From positions 18,326 through 82,325 of the forward strand of contig NZ_CALNWY010000018.1 of assembly GCF_940807255.1 (NCBI RefSeq): DNA of 64,000 nucleotides, read 5' to 3'. The notes below the pieces were generated by a model that was given only the letters and a program-made list of their open reading frames with translations, did not search any database and was not told where the DNA came from. This document shows, piece by piece, positions 47,603-56,677 of this stretch (positions are counted from its first letter, which is position 1; the number at the start of each line of letters is the position of its first letter). The position numbers were made by a program, and so were the translations under genes. The DNA comes from Mixta sp. Marseille-Q2659. Lineage in GTDB: Bacteria > Pseudomonadota > Gammaproteobacteria > Enterobacterales > Enterobacteriaceae.

Positions 47603-48981
47603 TTAGTTTTTAGAAAAGCGGCGCCCGTAAACCAGCCAGGTCACCAAAATGCAGACTACCTAGAACACCAGAAAAATTTTCATCGCCCCGACCGGTGAAC
47701 CGGTCATTGCCAGCGATGTGCCGAAGGCTTTAGGAATAAAGAAACCGCCAATCGCGCCGATGGCCGAGATAAAACCCAGCGCTGACGCGGTTTCCGTTAC
47801 GGCGATATGCTGCGCCTGCGCTTCGGTGCCGCCGGAGGCCAGCACGCGTTTGCGTGTGATGGTGCGGAAAATCACCGCGATCATCTGGAAGGTGGAGCCG
47901 CTACCCAGGCCCGCCGTCAGAAACAGGCCCATAAAGACGGCGAAAAAAGCGGTGAAACTGCCGGTGCCATGGCCCGGCAAGGTGGAGAACAGCAACAGCG
48001 TAAAGAGCGCCATCAGAATGAAATTCACCAGCGTGACGCGAATCCCGCCGAGCTTGTCGGAAATGATGCCGCCGAACGATCGCGCCAGCGCGCCGAACGG
48101 GCCGAAGAAGGCCAGCTTAAGAATATCGACATTGGGAACTGGGTTTTCGCCAGCATCGCAAAACCGGCGGAGAAACCGATAAAAGAGCCGAAGGTCGCCA
48201 GATAAAGCAGGCTCAGCAGCCACATATGACCGCGTTTCAGCACCGTTAGCTGCTCGCGTAGCGAGGCCTGCGTACCGGCCAGTGTATCCATGCCAAACCA
48301 GGCGGCCAGTACCGCAATAATCAACAGCGGCACCCACAGCCAGGCGGCGTTGGCCAGCCATAAGGTACCGCCATCCGCCTGCTCGATACCATGAACGCCA
48401 AGAAACGCGAAAATTGGCAGCGTGACTACGATTGGCGTCAGGAGCTGCATGACGCTGACGCCTAAATTGCCCAGCCCGCCGTTAATGCCGAGCGCGCTGC
48501 CCTGCCGTGCTTTCGGAAAAAAGAAGCTGATATTGCCCATGCTGGAGGCGAAGTTCGCACCGGCAAAGCCGCAGAGCAGAGAGATGATAATAAAGATGCT
48601 ATAGGGCGTGGCGGTATTTTGTACGGCAAAGCCCAGCCAGACGCAGGGAATAATCAGAATCGCAGTGCTGATCACCGTCCACTGGCGGCCGCCAAACAGC
48701 GGCACGGCAAAAGAGTACGGCACGCGAAATATGGCACCGGAAAGCGAAGGCAACGCCGTCAGTAAAAACAGCTGATCGGTAGTAAAGTTAAAGCCGACCT
48801 TATTCAGGTTTACCGCCACCGCGCTAAACAACATCCAGACGCAGAAGGCCAGCAGCAGAGCAAAAACCGAAATCCATAAATTACGCTGGGCGATTTTCTT
48901 ACCGGTTTTTTCCCAATAGCGTGGGTTTTCGGCATCCCAGCCATGAAGTGAAGCATGCTTTTCATGTGTAGCCATATTCAT
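47603..48981 (-). pseudogene. narK: Nitrate/nitrite transporter NarK (one frameshift, one in-frame TAG)
   Basis: An MFS transporter exchanging nitrite for nitrate, with 12 helices. NFTTDQLFLLTALPSLSGA, GFAGANFASSMGNISFFFP and the second nitrate signature TAGLGSGSTFQM are clear. At 48134-48136 a base is missing from a G-run (C-run on the coding strand) in what should read AKTQFPNVDILKLAFFGP. A TAG at 47662-47660 replaces a residue in KIFLVF-VVCILVTWLVYG; the frame then continues to a TAA at 47605-47603. Start ATG is 48981 (or 48975) after ACAGGGAAC. FNR-like sequences with one good half-site (TTGAT-N4-CTAAA near 49056-49069, TTGAT-N4-ATAGA near 49120-49133) lie upstream. Confidence 0.87.
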
Positions 48982-49374
48982 GTTCCCTGTCAGAAAGCGA
49001 TGAAGGCGGACCAAAGCAAAGCGACAAATTTCCGTAAGCGTAGTCGGGTTATTTAGAGTGATCAATAAACTATCGGAAATTATCATTTTTGTAACAATCA
49101 TGGATAGAAATAAAATAAATCTATAAATATCAAAAACTTAAACAATAACACTCGTTAATAAGTGGTTATTATTGTTGCTTTTTTTGGAAATAAAAGGGAA
49201 GGAAACGAATCCGGCAACGCTTATATTTTCGTGAGAAAACGTATTGAAAAACAGGCAAAATTTGCACGTAACCTTATCAGACAGAACGATGCGCCCGCTT
49301 GCTAACAGATTTACCGCAACTCAAATATGCGTGGCGCTGCCGCTTATGTTTAAGCGGTGAAGGAGGTCACATTT
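48982..49374. other. narK upstream region
   Basis: 393 bases between narK and the araJ-like gene, the near half AT-rich. It should hold the narK promoter. Two minus-strand FNR-like half-conserved sites are visible; no clear NarL heptamer array was identified. No gene seen. Confidence 0.4.
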
Positions 49375-50553
49375 TCAACTCGTCGCGCCCGCTTCAAAAT
49401 GAAAAGCGGGCCGGGATTTCAGACGGCTATAGCAAATTAACGACAGCATGGCCGATAGCGACAGCACGGCGGCGGGCAGCGCGACATAATTAAACGCCAG
49501 CTGGGCGGAGAGCATCATTCCGCCGCACCAGGCGCCAACGGCGCTGCCAAGATTGAAAGCAATTTGCCCGCCCGCTGCGCCCAGCATTTCACCGCCCTTT
49601 GCGTTTTGCAGCAGCAGAATTTGCAACGGTGCTGAGAGCGCAAACAGGCCAGCGCAGCTGATAAACGCCAGACTGAGCGAGGCCGTTTTCTGGAAAGCAA
49701 AGAAGAAGATCAGTAATAAGGCGGCGGCAATAATAAAATTGGTGATGGCCGCGATACGCAGCGGCGAAAAGCGGGTGGAGATTTTTCCGCTTACCATATT
49801 TCCCAGCACCATTCCCAGACCAGCCAGCATCATGATCATCGGCATGGTGGCTTCCGAAAAACCGGAGACATACATCATTACCGGTTTGATATAGCTGAAC
49901 CAGGCAAAGACGCCGGCATTGCTAAATAATGTTGCCAGAAAAATAAGCCATGGCGCAGGTGATTTCAGGAAATGAAACTGCTCACTGAGTTTCGTTGGCG
50001 CGTTATCAGAAATATCAGGAATGCAGAAAATAACAGAAATAATTACCGCGATATTAAAAACGGCAATCAGTAAAACGTTGCTCGCCAGCTAAATTCATGG
50101 CTCAGCAAGGTGCCCAGCGGAATACCAATCAGATTGGCCAGCGTCATGCCGGAAACCATGCCTGCCACCGCCGCGGTGACCTTACCGGGTCGGATAACTT
50201 TGGTCAGCATAATCGCGCCGACGCCGAAAAACGCGCCGTGCGGAAAGCCGGAAATCAGCCTGCCCACCATCAGCATGGTATACGAAGAAGAAAAGGTGAA
50301 AATAGCGTTGCCGACGGCGCACAGCGCCACTAAAAAAAGCAGCAGGGTTTTCAGCGAAAACCCTGCTGGAGAAAACGGCGATAACGGGCGCGCCAATTAC
50401 CACACCAAGGGCGTAAAACGAGATCATATGTCCGGCAGACGCAATGGGAATATGCACATCGTGCGCAAGCTCGGTTAATACGCCCATAATGCCAAATTCG
50501 GCCATACCCAGTCCGAATGTTCCCAGCGCCAGAGAAAGAATCACCTTGTTCAT
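49375..50553 (-). pseudogene. araJ: AraJ-like MFS exporter (two frameshifts)
   Basis: An inner-membrane MFS protein of the DHA1 type, closely similar to E. coli AraJ along its length: MNKVILSLALGTFGLGMAEF, SGFPHGAFFGVGAIM, GKVTAAVAGMVSGMTLANLI, LQILLLQNAKGGEMLGAAGG. Two homopolymer lesions break it. One extra base in the C-run at 50361-50363 disrupts FSSRFSLKTLLLF, and one missing base in the A-run at 50072-50075 disrupts RATFLLIAVFN. Corrected length is about 393 residues. The natural substrate is unknown; no ara genes are nearby. Confidence 0.83.
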
Positions 50554-50795
50554 ACAGCAAACCGTTTATCCGTTTTGCTTATTGTTGCATGGGCTGGTGT
50601 AGCCGAGAATTAACGATTCGCGCGCGGTTATTAATAATCTTGCTGAATATGCGTCAGCGCCGTCATGCGGCGGTGATTCATGATGTCATCAGAGATGACC
50701 GCCACATCAACCAATGGAAAATCGTTGCTGTAGAGCTTTTAGCCAGCCTTACGGTTATCAATACGAAAACGCGGCCTTTCTCGCAGCGCAGCAAA

Positions 50796-50818
50796 AAAAA
50801 GCGCCCTGTTGGGCGCTT
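50796..50818 (-). terminator. Terminator after gcd
   Basis: AGCGCCC and GGGCGCT flank a TGTT loop, with an A-run before it that becomes a U tract on the minus strand. It lies just beyond the gcd stop. Confidence 0.75.
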
Positions 50819-50836
50819 CGTTTCAAATGACAAACG

Positions 50837-53184
50837 TTATTTCAGGCGGAACGCAACCACGCTGTCGCCCTGTTTGGTCCCCAGTGAACCGTGGCCGCCT
50901 GCGGCAATCACCACATACTGTTTGCCGTCGTTGCCCTGCCAGGTTGAAGGCGTCGCCTGTGCGCCGGCACTCAGCTCGGTCTGCCACAGCAGTTTACCGG
51001 TGCTGACATCATAGGCGCGGAAGAAGTTATCCGCCGTTGCGCCGTGAAACACCAGATCGCCAGCGGTAACCAGCGGGCCACCGTGCGCTACCATGCCCAT
51101 CGGGAAACCGATCGGGAAGCGGCCCGGCAGGAAGCTGGTACTCAGGTTTTTGGTGGTGCCTACGCGACGCAGCCACTCGGTTTTACCGGTTTTCAGATCG
51201 ACACCAACCATACGTCCCCACGGCGGCGCAATACAGGGAATACCCAGGCTGGAGGCCAGCTGCTGAATATGAATCGCGTAATCGCCGTGGAAGTTTTCGT
51301 TCCAGTAAGGCTGACCATCCTGGGTAAACATACGTTTGGTTGCCGTTTCCGGCGTACGCTTGATCAGCGTGTATTTATAGGCCAGACGCACCGGCGAAGC
51401 GATCAGGATCTGACGCTCAGGATCGACAGCCACCGAGCCCCAGTTAAAGACGCCGATATTGCCAGGGAACACAATCGAGCCCTGCTCGGTAGACGGTGTC
51501 CAGGGGTTACCGTCATAGCGCAGCGATTTAAAATCGATGCGGCACGCCATCTGATCGAACGGCGTAATGCCCCACATTGATTTCTCACTCAGCGGCTCCG
51601 GCAGGAAGTTTAGGCTGGAAACCGGCTGGGTAGCGGCAAATTTTTCACCGGCGACGCCATCGGTAGAAACCGGAACTTGCTTGATCGGATAAACCGGCTG
51701 GCCGGTCAGACGATTCAGCACAAACAGGTTGCCGGTTTTGGTCGGTAAAATCACCACCGGCTGTTTCTGGCCCTGATAATCGATATCCAGCAGCGAAGGC
51801 TGTGACGGATTATCACGATCCCACAGGTCATGGTTAGAACTCTGGAAACGCCATTTAAAAGCGCCGGTTTTCAGATCCAGCGCCACCAGCGCATCGCGGA
51901 ATTTTTCCGTGTTGCTGTTGGCATCACGTTCAATACCTAGCTCATCCGGCGAGGCGTTGCCAAACGGCACGTAGACCAGGCCGTTTTGCAGATCGGCGCT
52001 CAGCGTGCCCCAGGCAACCGGCGTGTCGTAAGGATAGTTTTGGTTAGCGGCAATCGGCTGGGTTTGTTCCGGGTTGGCCGGATCGAAATTCCAGACCAGG
52101 CGGCCGCTCTGCACATCATAGGCGCGAATCACGCCGGACGGGTTACCTTTGTCGAAGCCGTTATCCATCACCGACCCGCCGACAATCACCAGATTGCCCG
52201 CCACCAGCGGCGCCGCAGTCTGCATCAGCGCATGCGGACGGATTTCGCCCATGTTGGCGCGCAGATCGACAATGCCGTCATTGCCGAAATCGGCGCAGCG
52301 TTTACCGGTATCGGCATCCAGCGCAACCAGTTTGGCATCGGTCGTGGCATTGAAAATACGCTTACGGCAAATGGCCGGCGCGTTATCCTGCGACTGCGGC
52401 TGCACAGGGGCTTCGTAATAGCTGACGCCACGGCAGGTTTGATGCTGTTGCAGATAGAAAGGATCTTTCGCCGGCACATATTTCCATTTCAGCTTGCCGC
52501 TTTCCGGCACCAGCGCATGAATTTCATTATGCGGCGTACAGAAGTAAAGCGTGTTATTGACCTTCAGCGGCGTGGCTTCAAAAGTATACTCACTGGCGTC
52601 GTCGCTTTGACGCAGATCGCCGGTGTGATAAGTCCAGGCCACTTCCAGGTTATTCACGTTTTGTTTATTAATCTGATTCAGCGTTGAGAAACGCAGGCCG
52701 TTATCAGTGCCGCCATAGGCAACCCAGTCATTTTGCGCGGCTGACGCTGTTGCAGACTGACGGGCATTAGTAATATTGCCGTCCTGCGGCAGCGGATCGT
52801 AAAACATCAGACCGATCACCACCGCCACGATGATAATCAGCGTAGAACCCAGAAAAGGATGGAACTTACGGCCGGTCAGCGGACGCACTACCCACGGCAT
52901 CGCCAGCCAGGCGCCAATCAGGCCAAGAATATCGCCGCGCGGGATCCACTGCCATTTATCAAAACCAACCTCGTAAATGATCCAGAACAGCGTAATCCAC
53001 AGCAAAACGGCACAGACCGTTAGCGCGATTTTTTTATTCAGTATCAGCGTCACGGCAATGATCAACAGACCAATCGCCATCACTGCATAAAACGGGCTCC
53101 CCCAAGCATTAACAGCCTGCCGCCCATATAGAGCATAGCTATGCCAATCAGGGCGATAACTATCCCGCTAAGTTTGTTAACCAT
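50837..53184 (-). CDS. gcd: Membrane-bound PQQ-dependent dehydrogenase, glucose/quinate/shikimate family
   Basis: A quinoprotein that oxidises glucose (or quinate) in the periplasm and feeds ubiquinone. Four to five N-terminal helices precede an eight-bladed propeller with W-motifs (VAYGGTDNGLRFSTLNQIN, SSNHDLWDRDNPSQPSLLD, CRGVSYYEA). One base is missing from a run of five C at 53099-53103. With it restored, an ATG at 53184 after GAGGGAAAC reads MVNKLSGIVIALIGIAMLY and joins GGSPFYAVMAIGLL, giving 782 residues. Without it, translation could only start at about 53083 and lose the first helices. Glucose is the likeliest substrate, but quinate is not excluded. Confidence 0.85.
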
Positions 53185-53639
53185 GTTTCCCTCGTAACAA
53201 TTTACAAAAATTGAAAGTTAATTCAAAAAACATTACATCAAATCAACACAATCTTAACTTTGCCCGCGGCGTAATAAAATTACACTAAAACTTATCTGTT
53301 AATTTTTTTTGATGCTTTTATTCCTCAAAATGCAGATTTAATCGTCTGCTTCCGCAAAAAAGCTGAATGAAGATTAATAAATTAGCGCAATTAATAAGGC
53401 TGTCTTCAGGAGCGGAAAAAGAATTGCCACTTAATGTTAAAAAATTCGACTGGCGAGCGTGGCGTAGTAAAATTACGAATCCGCCAAAGAGGATTTGGCA
53501 GCTAAAACAGCGAAGAAAGGAAACAGCACATTCGCTTTACTAATCAATACAAACAGCGTCGTTTCCTTTTCAGAGCGACCCGGCTGACCGCGCAGACGCG
53601 GAAAGCTGACAAACAGGCTGGATGTCCCTCAACCGACCG
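53185..53639. other. Intergenic region between gcd and hosA
   Basis: 455 bases, AT-rich in the first half near gcd where its promoter should lie. AAAGGAAAC and GTTTCCTTT (about 53516-53571) form a 9-bp stem with a large loop. No gene seen. Confidence 0.4.
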
Positions 53640-54065
53640 TTAATCCATTTTCCCTGCCAGCGCCATTTTGCCCAGTAGCCGAACAAATTCTCCCTGCTCG
53701 CCCTGCTGCAGGCGATTCAGAAACGCCTGATCGACCTGATTTGCTAAAGGGATTGCCTGTTGTAACAGCGCTTCTCCGTCGGAGGTTAAAAAAACAAAGC
53801 GACGGCGCTTATCCTCAGTAGCGTGTTCCCGACGGATAATGCCGCGCTTTTCCAGTCGCGAAAGCATTTCCGCCAGCGTCGCCTTAGTGCTGACCGCCGC
53901 ATCAATAAGTTCAACCTGTTCTATGCCGGGCTTTTCCGCCACGGCGCGCAGCACCGAATATTGTGGTTTAGTGAGGTCGGGCAAGAGCTGTTGCCAGTGG
54001 GCAGTATGCGCCTGAAAAAGTTGTCGCATTAGATGAAAAGCTTCCCGCTCCAGGGATGAAGACAT
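53640..54065 (-). CDS. hosA: MarR-family regulator HosA
   Basis: A 141-residue winged-helix repressor. LPDLTKPQYSVLRAVAEKPGIEQVELID and STKATLAEMLSRLEKRG (in pieces) match E. coli HosA, which represses the divergent hydroxyarylic acid decarboxylase genes and is released by 4-hydroxybenzoate. The same divergent partner, ecdBCD, is present here. Two palindromes in the gap between them match the HosA site. The ATG at 54065 starts MSSSLEREAF. Confidence 0.88.
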   Translation of the reverse strand: MSSSLEREAFHLMRQLFQAHTAHWQQLLPDLTKPQYSVLRAVAEKPGIEQVELIDAAVSTKATLAEMLSRLEKRGIIRREHATEDKRRRFVFLTSDGEALLQQAIPLANQVDQAFLNRLQQGEQGEFVRLLGKMALAGKMD

Positions 54066-54193
54066 TATTTCTTTTCCTGTTAATTATCAGAGCGACATTA
54101 TAGAGCGGCGTGTGGCAAACGGAAAACCGCACATTTTATATGCTTTTTTAATGAGTTAATCAGCTAAAGCCAGCCGGTATCCTTGATTGATTT

Positions 54194-54280
54194 GTTCTTA
54201 TACGAACTTTTTTACCGTTAACCTCTTGCGCGCCCTGCCATTCATTACTAAGGTAAAAGGCAATTAGTTCGTACACGAAC
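54194..54280. promoter_or_regulatory. Two HosA operators between hosA and ecdB
   Basis: GTTCGTACACGAAC at 54267-54280 has perfect 6-bp arms and GTTCTTATACGAAC at 54194-54207 differs in one arm base. From memory the E. coli HosA site is GTTCGTATACGAACA, near identical to both. The proximal site lies 14 bases before the ecdB start and would block its expression; the second lies midway to hosA. Their centres are 73 bases apart, about seven helical turns. Confidence 0.75.
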
Positions 54281-54294
54281 AATATGGAGGTGAA

Positions 54295-54882
54295 ATGAGA
54301 CTGATCGTAGGAATGACGGGAGCAACCGGCGCACCCTTGGGCGTGGCGCTGCTACAGGCACTTCAGGCAATGCCGGATGTAGAAACCCACCTGGTGATGT
54401 CGAAATGGGCAAAAACCACGATTGAACTGGAAACACCGTGGACAGTCCGCGATGTTGCCGCCATGGCGGATGTTTGCCATAGCTCCGGCGATCAGGCTGC
54501 CGCTATCTCTTCCGGCTCTTTCAAAACCGACGGAATGATTATTATCCCCTGTAGCATGAAAACGCTGGCCGGGATCCGCGCAGGCTATGCCGACGGCCTG
54601 GTAGGACGCGCCGCCGATGTCGTGCTGAAAGAACAGCGCAAACTGGTACTGGTGCCGCGTGAAACCCCGCTCAGCACCATTCATCTGGAAAATATGCTGG
54701 CGCTGTCGCGGCTTGGCGTCGCCATGGTGCCGCCGATGCCCGCCTGGTATAACCATCCCGCCTCGGTTGAAGATATTACCCACCATATTGTGGCGCGTGT
54801 GCTGGATCAGTTTGGCCTTTCCTATCCGCAGGCGCGGCGCTGGCAGGGGCTCTCTCACGCTCGCCAGCAGGAAAATGAATAA
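54295..54882 (+). CDS. ecdB: EcdB/UbiX-like flavin prenyltransferase
   Basis: Makes the prenylated FMN cofactor needed by the UbiD-type decarboxylase EcdC. It has 195 residues with the flavodoxin-like start RLIVGMTGATGAPLG, the FMN-binding IIIPCSMKTLAGIRAGYADGL (in parts) and VPRETPLSTIHLENML. The ATG follows GGAGGTGAA. First gene of ecdBCD. Confidence 0.9.
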   Translation: MRLIVGMTGATGAPLGVALLQALQAMPDVETHLVMSKWAKTTIELETPWTVRDVAAMADVCHSSGDQAAAISSGSFKTDGMIIIPCSMKTLAGIRAGYADGLVGRAADVVLKEQRKLVLVPRETPLSTIHLENMLALSRLGVAMVPPMPAWYNHPASVEDITHHIVARVLDQFGLSYPQARRWQGLSHARQQENE

Positions 54883-54902
54883 CTCACCTCAAGGAGAATA
54901 TG

Positions 54903-56330
54903 ATGGCTTATGACGATTTACGTAGCTATTTACAGGCGCTCGATGAACAGGGACAGCTGTTAAAAATCAGCGAGCAGGTGCAGGCAGAACCCGATCTCGC
55001 CGCCGCCGCCAATGCCACCGGACGCATCGGCGAGGGCGCGCCCGCCCTCTGGTTTGACAATATTGCCGGTTTTACTGATGCACGCGTGGTGCTGAATACG
55101 CTGGGTTCCTGGCAGAACCACGCCATTGCACTTGGTCTGCCTCCCAATACATCAACCAAAGCGCAGATTGATGAATTTATCCGCCGCTGGGATAACTTTC
55201 CGGTAGCGCCGGAACGCCGCGAAAGCGCGCCCTGGCAGGAAAACAGCGCCGAAGGGGATGCGATCAACCTGTTCGATATTCTGCCGCTGTTTCGTCTGAA
55301 CGACGGCGACGGCGGATTCTATCTGGACAAAGCCTGCGTTGTGTCACGCGATCCTCTCGATCCCGATCATTTCGGCAAACAGAATGTTGGCATTTATCGC
55401 ATGGAGGTCAAAGGCAAGCGCAAGCTCGGCCTGCAACCGGTGCCGATGCACGATATTGCGCTGCATCTGCATAAAGCAGAAGAGCGCGGCGAAGATCTGC
55501 CGATCGCGATTACGCTGGGCAACGACCCGATTATTACGTTAATGGGCGCGACGCCGCTGAAATACGATCAGTCCGAATATGAGATGGCCGGCTCGCTACG
55601 CGAAGCGCCCTATCCCATTGTTAGTGCGCCGCTTACCGGCTTCGATGTGCCCTGGGGTTCTGAAGTTATCCTTGAAGGCGTTATCGAAGGACGCAAGCGC
55701 GAAATTGAAGGGCCGTTTGGCGAATTCACCGGTCACTATTCCGGCGGTCGTAATATGACGGTTGTGCGCATCGATCGCGTGAGCTGGCGTACAAAGCCCA
55801 TATTTGAATCACTCTATCTCGGCATGCCCTGGACCGAAATCGATTATCTGATGGGGCCCGCCACCTGCGTACCGCTTTATCAGCAGCTGAAAGCGGAATT
55901 CCCGGAAGTCCAGGCGGTAAACGCCATGTATACGCATGGCCTGCTGGCGATCATTTCTACTAAAAAACGCTACGGCGGCTTTGCGCGCGCGGTCGGCCTG
56001 CGTGCGATGACGACACCGCACGGCCTGGGTTACGTAAAAATGGTAATCATGGTGGATGAAGATGTCGATCCCTTCGACCTCCCGCAGGTGATGTGGGCGC
56101 TCTCTTCGAAAGTCAATCCGGCGGGCGATCTGGTTCAGCTCCCCAATATGTCGGTACTGGAGCTGGATCCCGGCTCATCGCCTGCAGGCATTACCGACAA
56201 GTTGATTATTGACGCCACAACGCCGGTAGCGCCGGATAATCGGGGCCACTACAGCCAGCCGGTGAAGGATCTGCCGGAGACCGCAGAATGGGTGAAAAAA
56301 CTGAGCGCCATGCTGGCGAACCGTAAATAA
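54903..56330 (+). CDS. ecdC: Non-oxidative hydroxyarylic acid decarboxylase subunit EcdC (UbiD family)
   Basis: The 475-residue catalytic subunit that decarboxylates 4-hydroxybenzoate, protocatechuate, vanillate or gallate using prenyl-FMN. Nearly identical in long blocks to E. coli EcdC: WDNFPVAPERRE, KQNVGIYRMEVKGKRKLGLQ, EGPFGEFTGHYSGGRNM with conserved Glu residues. Two adjacent ATG codons (54900 and 54903) are available; the second has better spacing from AAGGAG and fits the family start MAYDDL. Confidence 0.93.
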   Translation: MAYDDLRSYLQALDEQGQLLKISEQVQAEPDLAAAANATGRIGEGAPALWFDNIAGFTDARVVLNTLGSWQNHAIALGLPPNTSTKAQIDEFIRRWDNFPVAPERRESAPWQENSAEGDAINLFDILPLFRLNDGDGGFYLDKACVVSRDPLDPDHFGKQNVGIYRMEVKGKRKLGLQPVPMHDIALHLHKAEERGEDLPIAITLGNDPIITLMGATPLKYDQSEYEMAGSLREAPYPIVSAPLTGFDVPWGSEVILEGVIEGRKREIEGPFGEFTGHYSGGRNMTVVRIDRVSWRTKPIFESLYLGMPWTEIDYLMGPATCVPLYQQLKAEFPEVQAVNAMYTHGLLAIISTKKRYGGFARAVGLRAMTTPHGLGYVKMVIMVDEDVDPFDLPQVMWALSSKVNPAGDLVQLPNMSVLELDPGSSPAGITDKLIIDATTPVAPDNRGHYSQPVKDLPETAEWVKKLSAMLANRK

Positions 56331-56343
56331 GAGGAGAACAACG

Positions 56344-56580
56344 ATGATTTGTCCGCGCTGTGGCGATGAACATATTGAACTGATGGCAACCTCGCCGGTT
56401 GCCGGCGTCTGGACGGTACATCAGTGTCAGCGCTGTTTGTATACCTGGCGTTCAACGGAACCGTTGCGCCGTATCAGCCGTGAACATTATCCGCAGGCGT
56501 TTCGTATGACGCAGCAGGATATTGATAACGCGCCGGAGGTTCCCACCGTTCCTCCGCTTATTTCGGACAACGGTCGCTGA
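56344..56580 (+). CDS. ecdD: Non-oxidative hydroxyarylic acid decarboxylase subunit EcdD
   Basis: A 78-residue small subunit required for activity of the EcdBCD system. A zinc-ribbon-like pattern CPRCGDEH and CQRCLYTWR holds four Cys, and REHYPQAFRMTQQDID matches E. coli EcdD/YclD. It follows ecdC by 13 bases after AGGAGAACA and ends at a terminator. Confidence 0.9.
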   Translation: MICPRCGDEHIELMATSPVAGVWTVHQCQRCLYTWRSTEPLRRISREHYPQAFRMTQQDIDNAPEVPTVPPLISDNGR

Positions 56581-56593
56581 CAGGATTGGGGAT

Positions 56594-56665
56594 GAAAAAA
56601 AAGCCGACGTGATATCGGCTTTTTTCGTCAAAAATAATGCGCGAAGCCGACATTTGTCGGCTTCT
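56594..56665. terminator. Paired terminators between ecdD and the chemoreceptor gene
   Basis: The first hairpin, AAAAGCCGA with TCGGCTTTTTT (about 56597-56625), ends ecdBCD. The second, GAAGCCGAC/GTCGGCTTC (about 56643-56664), lies just beyond the chemoreceptor stop on the other strand. Both share the GCCGA core. Confidence 0.7.
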
Positions 56666-56677
56666 GACATACCGGGA

